This document shows, in pieces, positions 1 through 8,288 of a stretch of 64,000 nucleotides of DNA. This stretch comes from Bacillus sp. AFS029637. GTDB taxonomy: Bacteria; Bacillota; Bacilli; Bacillales; Bacillaceae_G. The translations under genes and the position numbers were made by a program. Position 1 is the first letter of the stretch; each line of letters starts with the position of its first letter. The notes under the pieces were generated by a model. The model made no database searches. It was not told the origin of the DNA and saw only the letters and a program-made list of their open reading frames with translations. The stretch is from assembly GCF_002584985.1 (NCBI RefSeq), contig NZ_NUPZ01000026.1:1-64000 (forward strand), read 5' to 3'.

Positions 1-337
1 TACTTGCAATCGATTGATTGATTTCCTGTATTTGTTGTCTTATTTCATGTTCGATCACATCTGTTGAAGCAACTTTTGCTTGGAACTCATTTGGGAATGC
101 TTCGTTTTGGCGAATTAATTCTTCACATAAGCATATAATTCCTTGCGCTAATGGCCGAAATGTTTGGACAAGGTAGGCTTTTGCACTACTGTATGTTTGT
201 CCTTGTAATACTGTATCTATCGCAAACGCATCGATAGATTGAATGGCTTGTTCCATACTTTGAATCGTAGCATTACATATAGCGTTCATACTTTGAGTTT
301 GATTTTGTACTTCTCCCAAATACATGTTTAAACTCAT
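1..337 (-). CDS. LXG-domain type VII secretion toxin, N-terminal part (cut by window edge)
   Basis: Only the first 112 or so codons are present; the rest lies beyond the left edge. The visible part is helical, starts MSLNMYLGEVQNQ and looks like the N-terminal targeting domain of LXG polymorphic toxins exported by the type VIIb system of Gram-positive bacteria. The toxic C-terminal domain and any immunity gene are not visible, so the activity is unknown. The start codon overlaps the stop of the upstream gene as ATGA, and a strong AAAGGGAGGT ribosome-binding site lies inside that gene, implying translational coupling. The two small upstream genes match the usual Lap partners of LXG toxins, which supports the call. 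Confidence 0.8.
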   Translation of the reverse strand, partial: MSLNMYLGEVQNQTQSMNAICNATIQSMEQAIQSIDAFAIDTVLQGQTYSSAKAYLVQTFRPLAQGIICLCEELIRQNEAFPNEFQAKVASTDVIEHEIRQQIQEINQSIAS

Positions 338-696
338 GTATTGACCTCCCTTTGTAGTTGCTGCTGTTCATAGGAAAGGTCGTTTTCTTTCTCACTGAGA
401 TGCCGTTTTTCTTTAAGCAACGTCTCTTTTTCGTTTTCTAATTCGTATGTAAGTTTTCTTTCATACTGCCTGATCTCTTGCCGCATATTCGTAAAAAGGT
501 GAAATACTTCTTTGTCACCATGCCAAGTTTCTAGTATTCTGCTGAATAAACGATTACTTCGATTTTTCCATTCATAGAAACTAGCCTCAGCTTGTTCTTG
601 ATTTTGCAGCGCAATTCGGTTTTTATTTTGTTCTTCAAATATAATTCGTAATTTTTGATTACATTGACTGATTCTCGTTTCAAGTTCTTGACTCAT
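334..696 (-). CDS. Lap2-like targeting partner of LXG toxin (DUF3958-type)
   Basis: A 120-residue, highly charged, helical protein (many E, K, Q; coiled-coil character throughout) with no signal peptide or membrane segment. By size, composition and position between a WXG100-like gene and an LXG toxin it fits the DUF3958/Lap2 partners that bind the LXG domain and help deliver the toxin to the type VII apparatus. It lies 40 bases after the Lap1-like gene and its stop overlaps the toxin start (ATGA). The ribosome-binding site is AGGGAG before the ATG. Family assignment is from memory of the cassette architecture; the coiled-coil nature is seen directly. Confidence 0.7.
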   Translation of the reverse strand: MSQELETRISQCNQKLRIIFEEQNKNRIALQNQEQAEASFYEWKNRSNRLFSRILETWHGDKEVFHLFTNMRQEIRQYERKLTYELENEKETLLKEKRHLSEKENDLSYEQQQLQREVNT

Positions 697-736
697 CTTT
701 TCTCCCTACCTTTTCCCCTTTACGTAGGCCGTTACA

Positions 737-1012
737 TTATTGAAAAGTCTTTTGAAGTCCGGTATCCATTTTCTCAAATTCATTTGCTACAGAATGGATA
801 TTATCAATCGTCTGTTGAAAAGCAGCGCAAAATTGTTTCGTGATGTGTAAATTTTGCTGATTTGCTTCTTGTGCTTTGAAGTTCACAGATAGTGTAGTAC
901 GCGTTGCCTTATTTATAGAGCGACTAGTAGCACTCTGCATTCTATCTGAAGCAGTTCTCATTTTCGTTGCAAGTTGCGTTGCCCTATGCAAATTACTTTG
1001 AAATTCTCCCAT
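737..1012 (-). CDS. Lap1-like small WXG100-related protein (DUF3130/TIGR04197-type)
   Basis: A 91-residue helical protein, first gene of the LXG cassette. It resembles the TIGR04197/DUF3130 small type VII secretion family (Lap1) that pairs with the LXG domain. A C-terminal F79-E-K-M-D83 sequence fits the FxxxD motif reported to matter for export of Lap1 proteins. There are no cysteine clusters or membrane segments, only helix-forming stretches separated by a short turn, as in WXG100 folds. GAGGGGAG sits 6 bases before the ATG. The gene is preceded by an extended -10 promoter and is probably co-transcribed with the two downstream genes. Confidence 0.75.
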   Translation of the reverse strand: MGEFQSNLHRATQLATKMRTASDRMQSATSRSINKATRTTLSVNFKAQEANQQNLHITKQFCAAFQQTIDNIHSVANEFEKMDTGLQKTFQ

Positions 1013-1044
1013 TACTTACTCCCCTCTACCTTTTATTTACAAAA

Positions 1045-1073
1045 ATTATACCACGGAAAAATATTCTAATAAA
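1045..1073 (-). promoter_or_regulatory. Candidate promoter of the LXG cassette
   Basis: On the minus strand TATAAT (1050-1045) is preceded by TG-G, forming an extended -10 element, with TTTATT 17 bases upstream as a weak -35. It lies about 30 bases before the Lap1-like start codon. The -10 is seen directly; use in vivo is inferred. Confidence 0.45.
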
Positions 1074-1178
1074 CCGAATGTTCGAATTTAACATACAATT
1101 CAGCACTGTTACTGAGGATACGAGCAAATCTTCTATTTCAACATAACTGTATCGAAAGTAGATTCTACTTATACAAAA

Positions 1179-1213
1179 AAAGATGACCTCAGCCATATGC
1201 TAAAGTCATCTTT
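1179..1213 (-). terminator. Intrinsic terminator
   Basis: AAAGATGAC and GTCATCTTT form a 9-bp stem; on the minus strand the stem is followed by a T-run. It ends the marR-nitroreductase-monooxygenase transcript. Confidence 0.7.
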
Positions 1214-1223
1214 TTCTACCTTA

Positions 1224-1517
1224 TTATTTTACTAATTCTCCATTATAAGCTTTTATATTTAGCGGAGCTGTTAAAAATTGCGGTGCTTTACTAACGAAAG
1301 ATGTGAAGTGTTCACTCGTATTATGACTCGCAACTGCTGCTTCATCTTTCCATACTTCTACCATCGTATAAACACTTTCTTTTTCTGTATCTTTATATAG
1401 TTCATAAGATACATTTCCACTTTCTTCTCTAGAACCATGAAGTAGTGGCTGAATTTCTTCTAAAAATGATTGTTGTTTCGCTGGATCTACTTGAAATATT
1501 GCGTGAATAATAATCAT
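1224..1517 (-). CDS. Antibiotic biosynthesis monooxygenase (ABM) family protein
   Basis: A 97-residue protein starting MIIIHAIFQVDP, typical of the small dimeric alpha+beta ABM fold (YgiN-like quinol monooxygenases and relatives). Features seen: N-terminal strand with HAIF, the central VSYELYKD strand, MVEVWKDEAAVASHNTS before the helix, and a C-terminal strand. The start is chosen at the ATG preceded by AGAGGGGAAAC; a longer frame upstream lacks a ribosome-binding site. It is the last gene of an operon with a nitroreductase and a MarR regulator, which suggests a role in quinone or electrophile stress. The exact substrate cannot be told. Confidence 0.85.
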   Translation of the reverse strand: MIIIHAIFQVDPAKQQSFLEEIQPLLHGSREESGNVSYELYKDTEKESVYTMVEVWKDEAAVASHNTSEHFTSFVSKAPQFLTAPLNIKAYNGELVK

Positions 1518-1556
1518 GGTGTTTCCCCTCTCATATTCCACTTATTTCTTTTAAAA

Positions 1557-2195
1557 TTACTTCCACTCAGCAACTTTTTCAACTGGAAGACGTACTGATT
1601 GATAACCACTGTCAGCTGCTTTTCCGATTGAAATTAACATAACTGGTACGTGACGTTCTTTATCTAATCCGAATGCTTCTGCGATTTGGTCTTTTTCAAA
1701 TCCACCAATTGGGCAAGTGTCATAGCCGTGAGCACGAGCTGCTAGCATAAATTGCATCGCTACAAGACCACCGTCAATTAAAACCGTATCTTTCATTACT
1801 TCTGGTGTAACCATTGAGAAGTAAGCTGAAAGTTTTTTCATTTGATCTTCTTTTACTTCAGCTGGCATTAAACCACGCTCTACTGCTGTACCGTAAATTT
1901 CTTCTGCGTTATCAAAGTTGTTTAAGTCACCAAATAAAGCGATCATCGCTGAAGATGTTTCTACTTGAGATTGATTGAATTTCGCAAGTGGCGCAAGTGT
2001 TGCTTTTGCTTCGTCACTTTCAATCACTACGAATCTCCATGGTTGCATGTTTACTGAAGATGGTGCAAGTGTTGCTTCTGTAAGAATTTCTGTCATTTCT
2101 TCTTTGCTAATTTTCACTGAAGGGTCGTACTTACGAATTGAACGACGTCCTGTTAAAATTTCGTTAAAATCATTTGTTTTTACTGAGTTAGTCAT
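1557..2195 (-). CDS. Nitroreductase family protein (YdgI-like)
   Basis: A 212-residue FMN-dependent NAD(P)H nitroreductase-fold protein. The N-terminal RRSIRKYD motif binds the FMN phosphate; LAPSSVNMQPWRFVV and the C-terminal GGFEKDQIAEAFGL segments are also typical of the family. Likely reduces nitro compounds or quinones. It lies 19 bases downstream of the MarR regulator and 39 bases upstream of the monooxygenase, an arrangement like ydgJ-ydgI of B. subtilis, so it is probably repressed by the MarR protein and induced by an electrophile. AAAGGGAG precedes the ATG. Confidence 0.9.
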   Translation of the reverse strand: MTNSVKTNDFNEILTGRRSIRKYDPSVKISKEEMTEILTEATLAPSSVNMQPWRFVVIESDEAKATLAPLAKFNQSQVETSSAMIALFGDLNNFDNAEEIYGTAVERGLMPAEVKEDQMKKLSAYFSMVTPEVMKDTVLIDGGLVAMQFMLAARAHGYDTCPIGGFEKDQIAEAFGLDKERHVPVMLISIGKAADSGYQSVRLPVEKVAEWK

Positions 2196-2214
2196 AGTTG
2201 TATTCTCCCTTTTT

Positions 2215-2643
2215 TTATAATTCTTTTATATTTTCTTGAATATGGTTTAACATATTTAAAAGATTGTCTCGTTCTTCTTCACTTAATCCTTTAAATGCAG
2301 ATGCTGCAAAACGCTCTTTTTCCTCTTGAAACGCTTGAATTTTATTTCGTCCCTCTTCAGTAAGAGAAACTAACGTAATTCTGTTATCATCTGGATTTTT
2401 ACGTCTTACAATCATTTCATTTGCCTCAAGCTGCTTTAAATGTCTCGTAATCGCAGCATTATCAATATTCACTTCTTGCTGAAGTGCTTTTTGACTAATT
2501 TCACCTACTTCATATAACTGAAGTATAAGCTCTAATCGAGACTGGCTCATACCCGTACACCCTTCAAACTTCGAACTTACTTCTTTATTTAGAAAGTGTA
2601 ATTTATATAAAATAATCGCTTCTTTTGAGCACGAACTTGTCAA
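2215..2643 (-). CDS. MarR family transcriptional regulator
   Basis: A 142-residue winged-helix regulator: ISQKALQQEVNIDNAAITRHLKQLEANEMI is the recognition helix region and RRKNPDDNRITLVSLTEEG the wing with the usual DxR signature. Two cysteine-bearing stretches near the N terminus (TSSCS and EGCTG) could act as redox sensors, as in some MarR/DUF24 proteins, but this is inference. The start is a TTG 5-6 bases after GAAGGAGGG. It heads the operon with the nitroreductase and monooxygenase and probably represses it through the tandem TTGAT...TCAA sites just upstream. Confidence 0.9.
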   Translation of the reverse strand: MTSSCSKEAIILYKLHFLNKEVSSKFEGCTGMSQSRLELILQLYEVGEISQKALQQEVNIDNAAITRHLKQLEANEMIVRRKNPDDNRITLVSLTEEGRNKIQAFQEEKERFAASAFKGLSEEERDNLLNMLNHIQENIKEL

Positions 2644-2676
2644 ATTAACCCTCCTTCACAATCAAAATAAAAATGT

Positions 2677-2703
2677 TTGATGTATCAATAGTTGATATGT
2701 CAA
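2677..2703. promoter_or_regulatory. Tandem candidate MarR operator
   Basis: Two 12-bp inverted repeats lie 15 bp apart (start to start): TTGATGTATCAA (2677-2688) and TTGATATGTCAA (2692-2703). They sit 34-60 bases upstream of the marR start codon, where the promoter should be, so they are good candidates for autoregulation. The repeats are seen directly; the binding protein is inferred. Confidence 0.55.
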
Positions 2704-2781
2704 TTAATATAATCTATATCGATTTAGAATGCAAGCATTTTGTTTTCATTTTTATTTTTCCAAATTAAGGCGCTTTGTAGC

Positions 2782-2810
2782 GTTACAAAAAATGTAAATT
2801 TCATTATAAT
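2782..2810 (+). promoter_or_regulatory. Candidate promoter of the ribosomal-protection gene
   Basis: GTTACA (2782-2787), a 17-base spacer and TATAAT (2805-2810). A short dyad TTACA-N5-TGTAA overlaps the -35. The leader from about 2818 to 2907 contains a possible upstream reading frame. Confidence 0.5.
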
Positions 2811-2843
2811 AATAATAATTTAAATGACTGGAGAGTGATTGTT

Positions 2844-2969
2844 ATGCGGCAATACACAAATAGAAATGAGGAAATGAAAATGGGAAATGAAATGAGGATA
2901 TTTATATATGACAACAATAAATATAGGGATTGTTGCACACGTAGACGCTGGCAAGACGAGTTTGACTGA
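2844..2969 (+). CDS. Possible 41-codon upstream reading frame overlapping the GTPase start
   Basis: A GGAGAG site lies 8 bases before an ATG that opens a 41-residue frame (starting MRQYTNRNEEMK), out of frame with and overlapping the next gene by about 60 bases. Ribosomal-protection genes such as tet(M) have regulatory leader peptides, so this could be one, but it is long, ends inside the coding region and has no clear hairpin partner. It may simply be chance. Translation is not established. Confidence 0.3.
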   Translation: MRQYTNRNEEMKMGNEMRIFIYDNNKYRDCCTRRRWQDEFD

Positions 2970-4851
2970 GCGTATTCTATATGAAACGAATGTAATTAAA
3001 GAAGTTGGCCGAGTTGATAGCGGGAGTACACAAACTGACTCAATGGAATTAGAAAGACAACGCGGAATTACGATTAAAGCTTCTGTCGTTTCTTTCTTTA
3101 TTGATGATGTAAAAATAAATGTCATTGATACACCTGGACACGCTGATTTTATCGCTGAAGTGGAGCGATCGTTCCGCGTTTTAGACGGTGCGATTTTAGT
3201 TATCTCTGCCGTTGAAGGTGTGCAAGCACAAACAAAGATTTTAATGCGAACATTACAGAAACTAAACATACCGACTATTTTATTTGTTAATAAAATTGAT
3301 CGTAGTGGTGCAAATACTGAAAAAGTTATGAAACAAATAAAAGAAATTCTTTCAAATGAAGCATTCCCCTTCTATTCTGTCCATAACGAAGGAACAAAGA
3401 CAGCTCATATTATTGAATATAAATCATATGACGATTGTATAGGGCGATTAGCGCCATATAACGAATCATTGCTTGCATCATATGTAAATAATGAAATAAT
3501 ACCGGACGCATTATTAAGAAAAGAGCTAGAACAACAAATACAGCAAGCAAATGTGTATCCAGTCTTTTTCGGATCAGCCATGACAGGCATGGGCGTACCT
3601 GAACTACTTGAAAATATTTCAGCCTTACTTCCAGCTAATAATTCGTCTCAAGATGAAGAATTATCCAGTGTTGTTTTTAAAATTGAACGTGAATCTTCCG
3701 GAGAAAAGATTGCTTATGTAAGAGTTTTTTCAGGTAGCTTACACGTTAGAAAATATGTGGATATACAGCGCAATGAATCTCTACCACATAAGGAAAAGAT
3801 TAAAAAAATGTGCATGTTTCATAATGGAGATGCTTTACAAACTTCTACCGTTCCAAGCGGTGAATTTTGTAAAGTGTGGGGACTGAGTGATATTAAAATT
3901 GGTGATATTATTGGTGAACGGACGGATTATATAAAAGATATTCACTTTGCCGAACCACAAATGGAAGCTGCAATCGATGCAGTACCTAAGGAACGAATTC
4001 ATGATTTATACGCTGCTCTTATGGAACTATGTGAAGAAGATCCACTCATTAAAGTGTGGAAAGACGATATTCATAATGTACTATACATTCGCCTTTTCGG
4101 TGAGGTGCAAAAAGAAGTCATTGAAACAACGCTTTATGAAAAATACAATATACAAGTTGCTTTTTCAAACACACGAGTTGTATGTGTCGAAAAGCCAGTC
4201 GGTATAGGTTATGCTGCCGACGTAATGGGTGAAAAAGCGAATCCATTTTACGCGACAATTGGTTTCAAGGTTGAACGTGGAAAGCATAACTCTGGCATAA
4301 CATATAACCTAGGTGTTGAGCTTGGTTCATTGCCTTTAGCATTTCATAAAGCGATTGAAGATACAGCATTCCAAACGTTAAAACAAGGTTTATACGGATG
4401 GGAACTTACGGATATTATCGTCACGTTAACACATACCGGCTATGCAAGTCCTGTTACAACAGCGAGTGACTTTAGAAACTTAACACCGCTCGTTTTAATG
4501 GATGCTTTAAAACAAGCTAAAACATATGTATATGAACCAGTTAATGCGTTTGAATTAACTGTACCGGAGCAAGCAATTAGTACCGCAATGTATAAGCTCG
4601 CTGCCATTCCAGCAACTTTTGCAGAGCCTATATTATATAATGATTCTTACCAATTAACAGGAGCATTACCTGTTGCGAAAACAGAGCATTTTAAACGCAT
4701 GCTTCATTCATTTACTGAAGGAGAAGGTATCTTTACAACAAATCCAGCTGGTTTCACAAAGCTGAAGCCTCCCTTCCCTACTCGAAAACGTGTTGATTAT
4801 AATCCGCTGAATCGGAAGGATTATTTGCTTCATGTGCTGAAGGCTTATTAA
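2908..4851 (+). CDS. TetM/TetO-type ribosomal-protection GTPase (EF-G related)
   Basis: A 647-residue translational GTPase, close in length to Tet(M) (639). GTP-binding motifs: G1 AHVDAGKT at residues 10-17, G3 DTPGH near 75, G4 NKID near 130. Then an EF-G-like domain II and C-terminal domains III-V as in the ribosomal-protection family that dislodges tetracycline from the ribosome. Such chromosomal copies are common in the B. cereus group, and resistance is not guaranteed. The start follows TGAGGA with 9-base spacing. It is monocistronic, ends at a strong hairpin, and is preceded by a promoter and a possible upstream frame. Confidence 0.85.
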   Translation: MTTINIGIVAHVDAGKTSLTERILYETNVIKEVGRVDSGSTQTDSMELERQRGITIKASVVSFFIDDVKINVIDTPGHADFIAEVERSFRVLDGAILVISAVEGVQAQTKILMRTLQKLNIPTILFVNKIDRSGANTEKVMKQIKEILSNEAFPFYSVHNEGTKTAHIIEYKSYDDCIGRLAPYNESLLASYVNNEIIPDALLRKELEQQIQQANVYPVFFGSAMTGMGVPELLENISALLPANNSSQDEELSSVVFKIERESSGEKIAYVRVFSGSLHVRKYVDIQRNESLPHKEKIKKMCMFHNGDALQTSTVPSGEFCKVWGLSDIKIGDIIGERTDYIKDIHFAEPQMEAAIDAVPKERIHDLYAALMELCEEDPLIKVWKDDIHNVLYIRLFGEVQKEVIETTLYEKYNIQVAFSNTRVVCVEKPVGIGYAADVMGEKANPFYATIGFKVERGKHNSGITYNLGVELGSLPLAFHKAIEDTAFQTLKQGLYGWELTDIIVTLTHTGYASPVTTASDFRNLTPLVLMDALKQAKTYVYEPVNAFELTVPEQAISTAMYKLAAIPATFAEPILYNDSYQLTGALPVAKTEHFKRMLHSFTEGEGIFTTNPAGFTKLKPPFPTRKRVDYNPLNRKDYLLHVLKAY

Positions 4852-4854
4852 AGT

Positions 4855-4882
4855 AAAAGAGGTGCAATTCGCACCTCTTTTT
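4855..4882. terminator. Bidirectional intrinsic terminator
   Basis: AAAAGAGGTGC and GCACCTCTTTT form an 11-bp stem around AATTC, with T-runs on both strands. It ends the ribosomal-protection gene and the converging hydrolase gene. Confidence 0.85.
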
Positions 4883-4897
4883 GCATGTATTGATAAG

Positions 4898-5542
4898 TTA
4901 GTTTTCCCTAATAATTTCTTTAAGCTTTTCTATTATTTTCGCTATTGCTTCAATTGAATTTTCTGTTTCATATTCTCCAACATTTACAGAATGATTTGCG
5001 TTTTTGATAACATCAATTTTTAAATTTGTATTATGTAACTGATTAATTTGATCTGCATTGTATTGGTGATCTTTGTCTCCAATTACTAAAAGCCCTTCAT
5101 GATCACTATGTAAGATAGATTCAAAAATCGTATCAAACGTCAGTAAAGGTGTAAGTAATATCATTTTTGACTGCAAAAACTCTTCTCTCTTCATTACACC
5201 ATTCGCAATTGGAATCGTTCCAAGTGATTTCCCTAAAAACATTGTATGACTGTATTGCTCATCTTTTAATACTTCATTCATTATAGGATGAATATCATCC
5301 ATCATTACTTTCGTTACTTCTTCCATTGGTTTATTCATTAATTGTCCATCATAAGAATAATGAATATGTACAACATCCATTTTATGTTCAAGCATTAACA
5401 TCGTCGCATAATAAAATAACGGCTTATCGTAATTGTATCCTGAACCTGAGAACATAAAGCAAACCGTACTAGAACCTTTTTCTATATGTGTATAATGAAT
5501 TACTTTGTCATTTATATGTATCTCTTTTTTAGTCCCCTTCAC
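4898..5542 (-). CDS. Alpha/beta hydrolase
   Basis: A 214-residue small alpha/beta hydrolase. A catalytic triad can be proposed: Ser106 in the GKSLGT nucleophile elbow, Asp158 (or Asp156) in IGDKDHQY, and His184 in NANHSVNV. FMFSGSGYNYDK near residue 30 forms the oxyanion region. The substrate is unknown. I chose the GTG start because GGAGGGG lies 6 bases before it; an ATG seven codons earlier abuts the stop of the Nudix gene and has no ribosome-binding site. Probably co-transcribed with the upstream Nudix gene. Confidence 0.8.
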   Translation of the reverse strand: MKGTKKEIHINDKVIHYTHIEKGSSTVCFMFSGSGYNYDKPLFYYATMLMLEHKMDVVHIHYSYDGQLMNKPMEEVTKVMMDDIHPIMNEVLKDEQYSHTMFLGKSLGTIPIANGVMKREEFLQSKMILLTPLLTFDTIFESILHSDHEGLLVIGDKDHQYNADQINQLHNTNLKIDVIKNANHSVNVGEYETENSIEAIAKIIEKLKEIIREN

Positions 5543-5563
5543 CGTTCTCCCCTCCGAATACAT

Positions 5564-6031
5564 TTAATCTTGTAAGACGATATGTTCTGTATGAACTGCT
5601 ATATCCTTTACTTTCTCTTTTATAAACGCCGGCTGTAAGTTATATGCTTCTAACTCTTCTACCGGCACCCACTTAAATAAATACTTCCTTCCCTCTTCTT
5701 CCAAAATATATTGATCTTCTCCATTTGCAGGTAACTCATGTAGCTCTACTTCGTAATAAAAACTAATCTCATGAAACTTTCGCTCAGAAAGTGTGAAGAA
5801 ATTTTCTACTGACCATATTAATCTCTTCACTTCAATAGGAACATTTAGTTCTTCTGCAAGCTCTCGTTTTAATGCACCTTCACTATTTTCTAGCATTTTC
5901 ACCCTTCCGCCTGGTACGTACCAAAAATCTTCACCTTCACCTTGCTGAATGAGTATTTTATTATCGTATTTACAAATTGCTCCGACACGGTAATTAAAAC
6001 ATGTTTCCTCTACTTTAAACGTAAGATCCAT
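5564..6031 (-). CDS. Nudix hydrolase
   Basis: A 155-residue Nudix protein. The Nudix box runs from GGRVKMLENSEGALK to RELAEELNVPIEV; the REL-EE core that binds the metal is intact, and the usual final glycine is replaced by Asn. The preceding YVPGG strand is typical. The substrate is not predictable. The start is the ATG preceded by GGGGGC; a longer frame upstream lacks a binding site. First gene of a two-gene unit with the alpha/beta hydrolase, which starts about 20 bases downstream. Confidence 0.85.
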   Translation of the reverse strand: MDLTFKVEETCFNYRVGAICKYDNKILIQQGEGEDFWYVPGGRVKMLENSEGALKRELAEELNVPIEVKRLIWSVENFFTLSERKFHEISFYYEVELHELPANGEDQYILEEEGRKYLFKWVPVEELEAYNLQPAFIKEKVKDIAVHTEHIVLQD

Positions 6032-6223
6032 CTGTAATGCCCCCTTATATATTAAATATCGAATTATAAAAAAACGATTATGTATGTACAAATAAGATTA
6101 CTAAATTCGCCCACTTCATTCAATCATTTTCGAATTTTCCGAACTCTTATTTTTCATCATTACAAGTGTATATACATATGTTACAATCACATTGCACACT
6201 AGAAAAACAGTATGGGGGTACGA

Positions 6224-7006
6224 ATGGAAACGTTATTAATCCAGCAAACTGAGAAATCCAATAAGTTTTGGAAAATCGTTGTGAAAGAAAAAGACTACGT
6301 TGTGTTTTATGGGAAAATTGGCACAGCTGGCAGCGTGAAAGCGAAAGAATTTGAAACAGAAGAAGAATGTATGAAAGAAGCTAACAAACTAGTTGCTTCC
6401 AAACGTAAAAAAGGATATACAGACCCATGCCCTGGGGAAATTTACATAAAAGAAAAAACGATAACAGAAGAAGAATTTTGGGAACTACTTAGTCGTGCAA
6501 AAACGAAAGGTGAAGACCAAGAAGAACAAATAGAATGGCTTACTTCTCATCTCGCAAAACGTACAGTACATGAAATTGTAGCCTTTGATACGCATATGCA
6601 TCGTATTTTGACAGCTTCCTATACGTCTCGTTTATGGGCTGCTGCCTATATTATTTTAGGTGGTTGTTCGGACGATTGTTTTGATTACTTCCGCGGATGG
6701 TTATTATATCAAGGAAAAGAGACATACGAAGCTTGTATTGAAGATCCAGAACGGTTAATTCCTGTATTAGAAAATTTGAGTGAGTATGACGTCCCAGAAA
6801 TAGAAGAACTTTCTTTATATTTCGGTTTCACTGTATATGCAGAAAAAACTGGTGACGAAGATGATACTTACTTTACACTTTACCATGTCTTATCTAATGA
6901 AGAATTCGACGATGTAGATTTTGAGTTTGACTGGAATGAAGAAGGTTTAAAAAAGAAGTTTCCTAAGCTATGGGAGATGTATGGGGAAGAACCGATTGAG
7001 TGGTAG
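6224..7006 (+). CDS. WGR domain / DUF4240 domain protein
   Basis: A 260-residue protein with two parts. Residues 1-75 form a WGR-type domain (FWKIVVKEKDYVVFYGKIGTAG, where YGKIG stands in for the WGR core), a nucleic-acid-associated module also seen in PARPs. Residues 85-260 match DUF4240: TEEEFWELLSRAK at its start, then RLWAAAYIILGGCSDDCFDYFRGWL and a very acidic tail. The biochemical role is unknown. The start is the second ATG, because the first one forms part of the GGGGG ribosome-binding site. Monocistronic. Confidence 0.8.
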   Translation: METLLIQQTEKSNKFWKIVVKEKDYVVFYGKIGTAGSVKAKEFETEEECMKEANKLVASKRKKGYTDPCPGEIYIKEKTITEEEFWELLSRAKTKGEDQEEQIEWLTSHLAKRTVHEIVAFDTHMHRILTASYTSRLWAAAYIILGGCSDDCFDYFRGWLLYQGKETYEACIEDPERLIPVLENLSEYDVPEIEELSLYFGFTVYAEKTGDEDDTYFTLYHVLSNEEFDDVDFEFDWNEEGLKKKFPKLWEMYGEEPIEW

Positions 7007-7016
7007 ATGAATATTA

Positions 7017-7050
7017 GGACTCTGTTTAGCAAATAGACAGAGTCCTTTTT
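7017..7050. terminator. Bidirectional intrinsic terminator
   Basis: GGACTCTGT and ACAGAGTCC form a 9-bp stem with TTTTT after it on the plus strand and A-rich sequence before it. It separates the WGR gene from the converging epimerase gene. Confidence 0.75.
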
Positions 7051-7064
7051 CATTGGACTCTTAT

Positions 7065-8102
7065 TTAAACTCTCTTTATTTCATGCCACTTTTCTAACAG
7101 CACCTTTTCTCTTTCCTTTGAAATACCTGCTTTTAATTCCCTATTTTCCATTTCCTTCATCCACCCATACACGTCTGTAACTGTATCTTCTAAACTTCTA
7201 AAAGTAAGCCCTTCTTTAACGGCACTCTCGACACTAATAGAAAACCCACCTTTCCACGGCTTCGTTTCCCCTTCTAACGGAAAAGTTTCGGGAAGCCATA
7301 AAGGCATCTCTGTCCAAGGCTGCACTTTATGTTCATTCATAAACGATTCATCAACCCAAACAAATTCAGCATCGCTATTCGTAACCTTTTTACATGTATT
7401 TAATAGTTCTTCCATCGTTAATTCATCATTCGGACCTGTTATATTGAATGTACCTGCTTTATTATTTTCTGCCATGTCGAGTCCAAAGCTCGCGACATCT
7501 TTTATATCAACTAATTGTACTGGACGATCTTTTCTTCCTGGAACTAACACTTTTCCGCCCTTTGCTACACGCTGAATCCAGTATGGAAGTCGATCTGTAT
7601 AATCAAACATTCCTGAAAGAAGTCCTGCTCTTACGTGTAAAACACGCCCCGGCCAATACTTCTCTACTTCTTTTTCACATAATACTTTAAGCGCACCATA
7701 ATACTCATAAGGAGATATTTCACCATTCTCTACAGCCTTTATTTGCTCACCCGTTGGTTCAGGTTGTAATATATAGTCTTCTTTTATGTCATGCGGGATC
7801 CAATCTTTATATACGGAAAGGCTTGAGATGAATATATAGTGTTCAATATTATCTTTCAGTACTTCTCCAACATTTCTAATGTGATGTGGAGAAAATCCAC
7901 ATGTATCTACGATAACATCCCATTTTCGATTTTCTAAACTTGATACATCACCATTTCTGTCACCGATAAGCTGCTCCACTTCAGGAAAAACTTCTTTGTT
8001 TGTTCCGCGGTTAAATAATGTAACTTCATGTCCTCTGTTCAAAGCCTCTTCTACAAAAGCTCTTCCTAAAAATCGTGTACCGCCTAGTATTAGAATTTTC
8101 AT
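7065..8102 (-). CDS. NAD-dependent epimerase/dehydratase family protein (extended SDR)
   Basis: A 345-residue extended short-chain dehydrogenase. The Rossmann motif GGTRFLG is at residues 8-14, ISSLSVY carries the catalytic Ser region, and YYGALK gives the YxxxK pair near residue 135. The C-terminal half has the substrate domain with QLVDIKDVASF and NITGPNDELTMEELL. It resembles the CSP41/epimerase-like branch; the substrate is unknown. GGGGGAG precedes the ATG. It stands alone on the minus strand with its own upstream region. Confidence 0.85.
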   Translation of the reverse strand: MKILILGGTRFLGRAFVEEALNRGHEVTLFNRGTNKEVFPEVEQLIGDRNGDVSSLENRKWDVIVDTCGFSPHHIRNVGEVLKDNIEHYIFISSLSVYKDWIPHDIKEDYILQPEPTGEQIKAVENGEISPYEYYGALKVLCEKEVEKYWPGRVLHVRAGLLSGMFDYTDRLPYWIQRVAKGGKVLVPGRKDRPVQLVDIKDVASFGLDMAENNKAGTFNITGPNDELTMEELLNTCKKVTNSDAEFVWVDESFMNEHKVQPWTEMPLWLPETFPLEGETKPWKGGFSISVESAVKEGLTFRSLEDTVTDVYGWMKEMENRELKAGISKEREKVLLEKWHEIKRV

Positions 8103-8288
8103 GGTTCTCCCCCATTCGTGATAAAAAATCTATTCATTTGTTTAACGATTTTTTATTGTGGAAAGTTACGCGGGATTTTCTTTTTTACTACAATTTTAAT
8201 TCTATAAGCAAAAAAGAAACCCTTTTGAAAAATTAATCAATACGGTTTCTTAAATAAAAAGTACTTATTTTTATATGTATTATATGGA

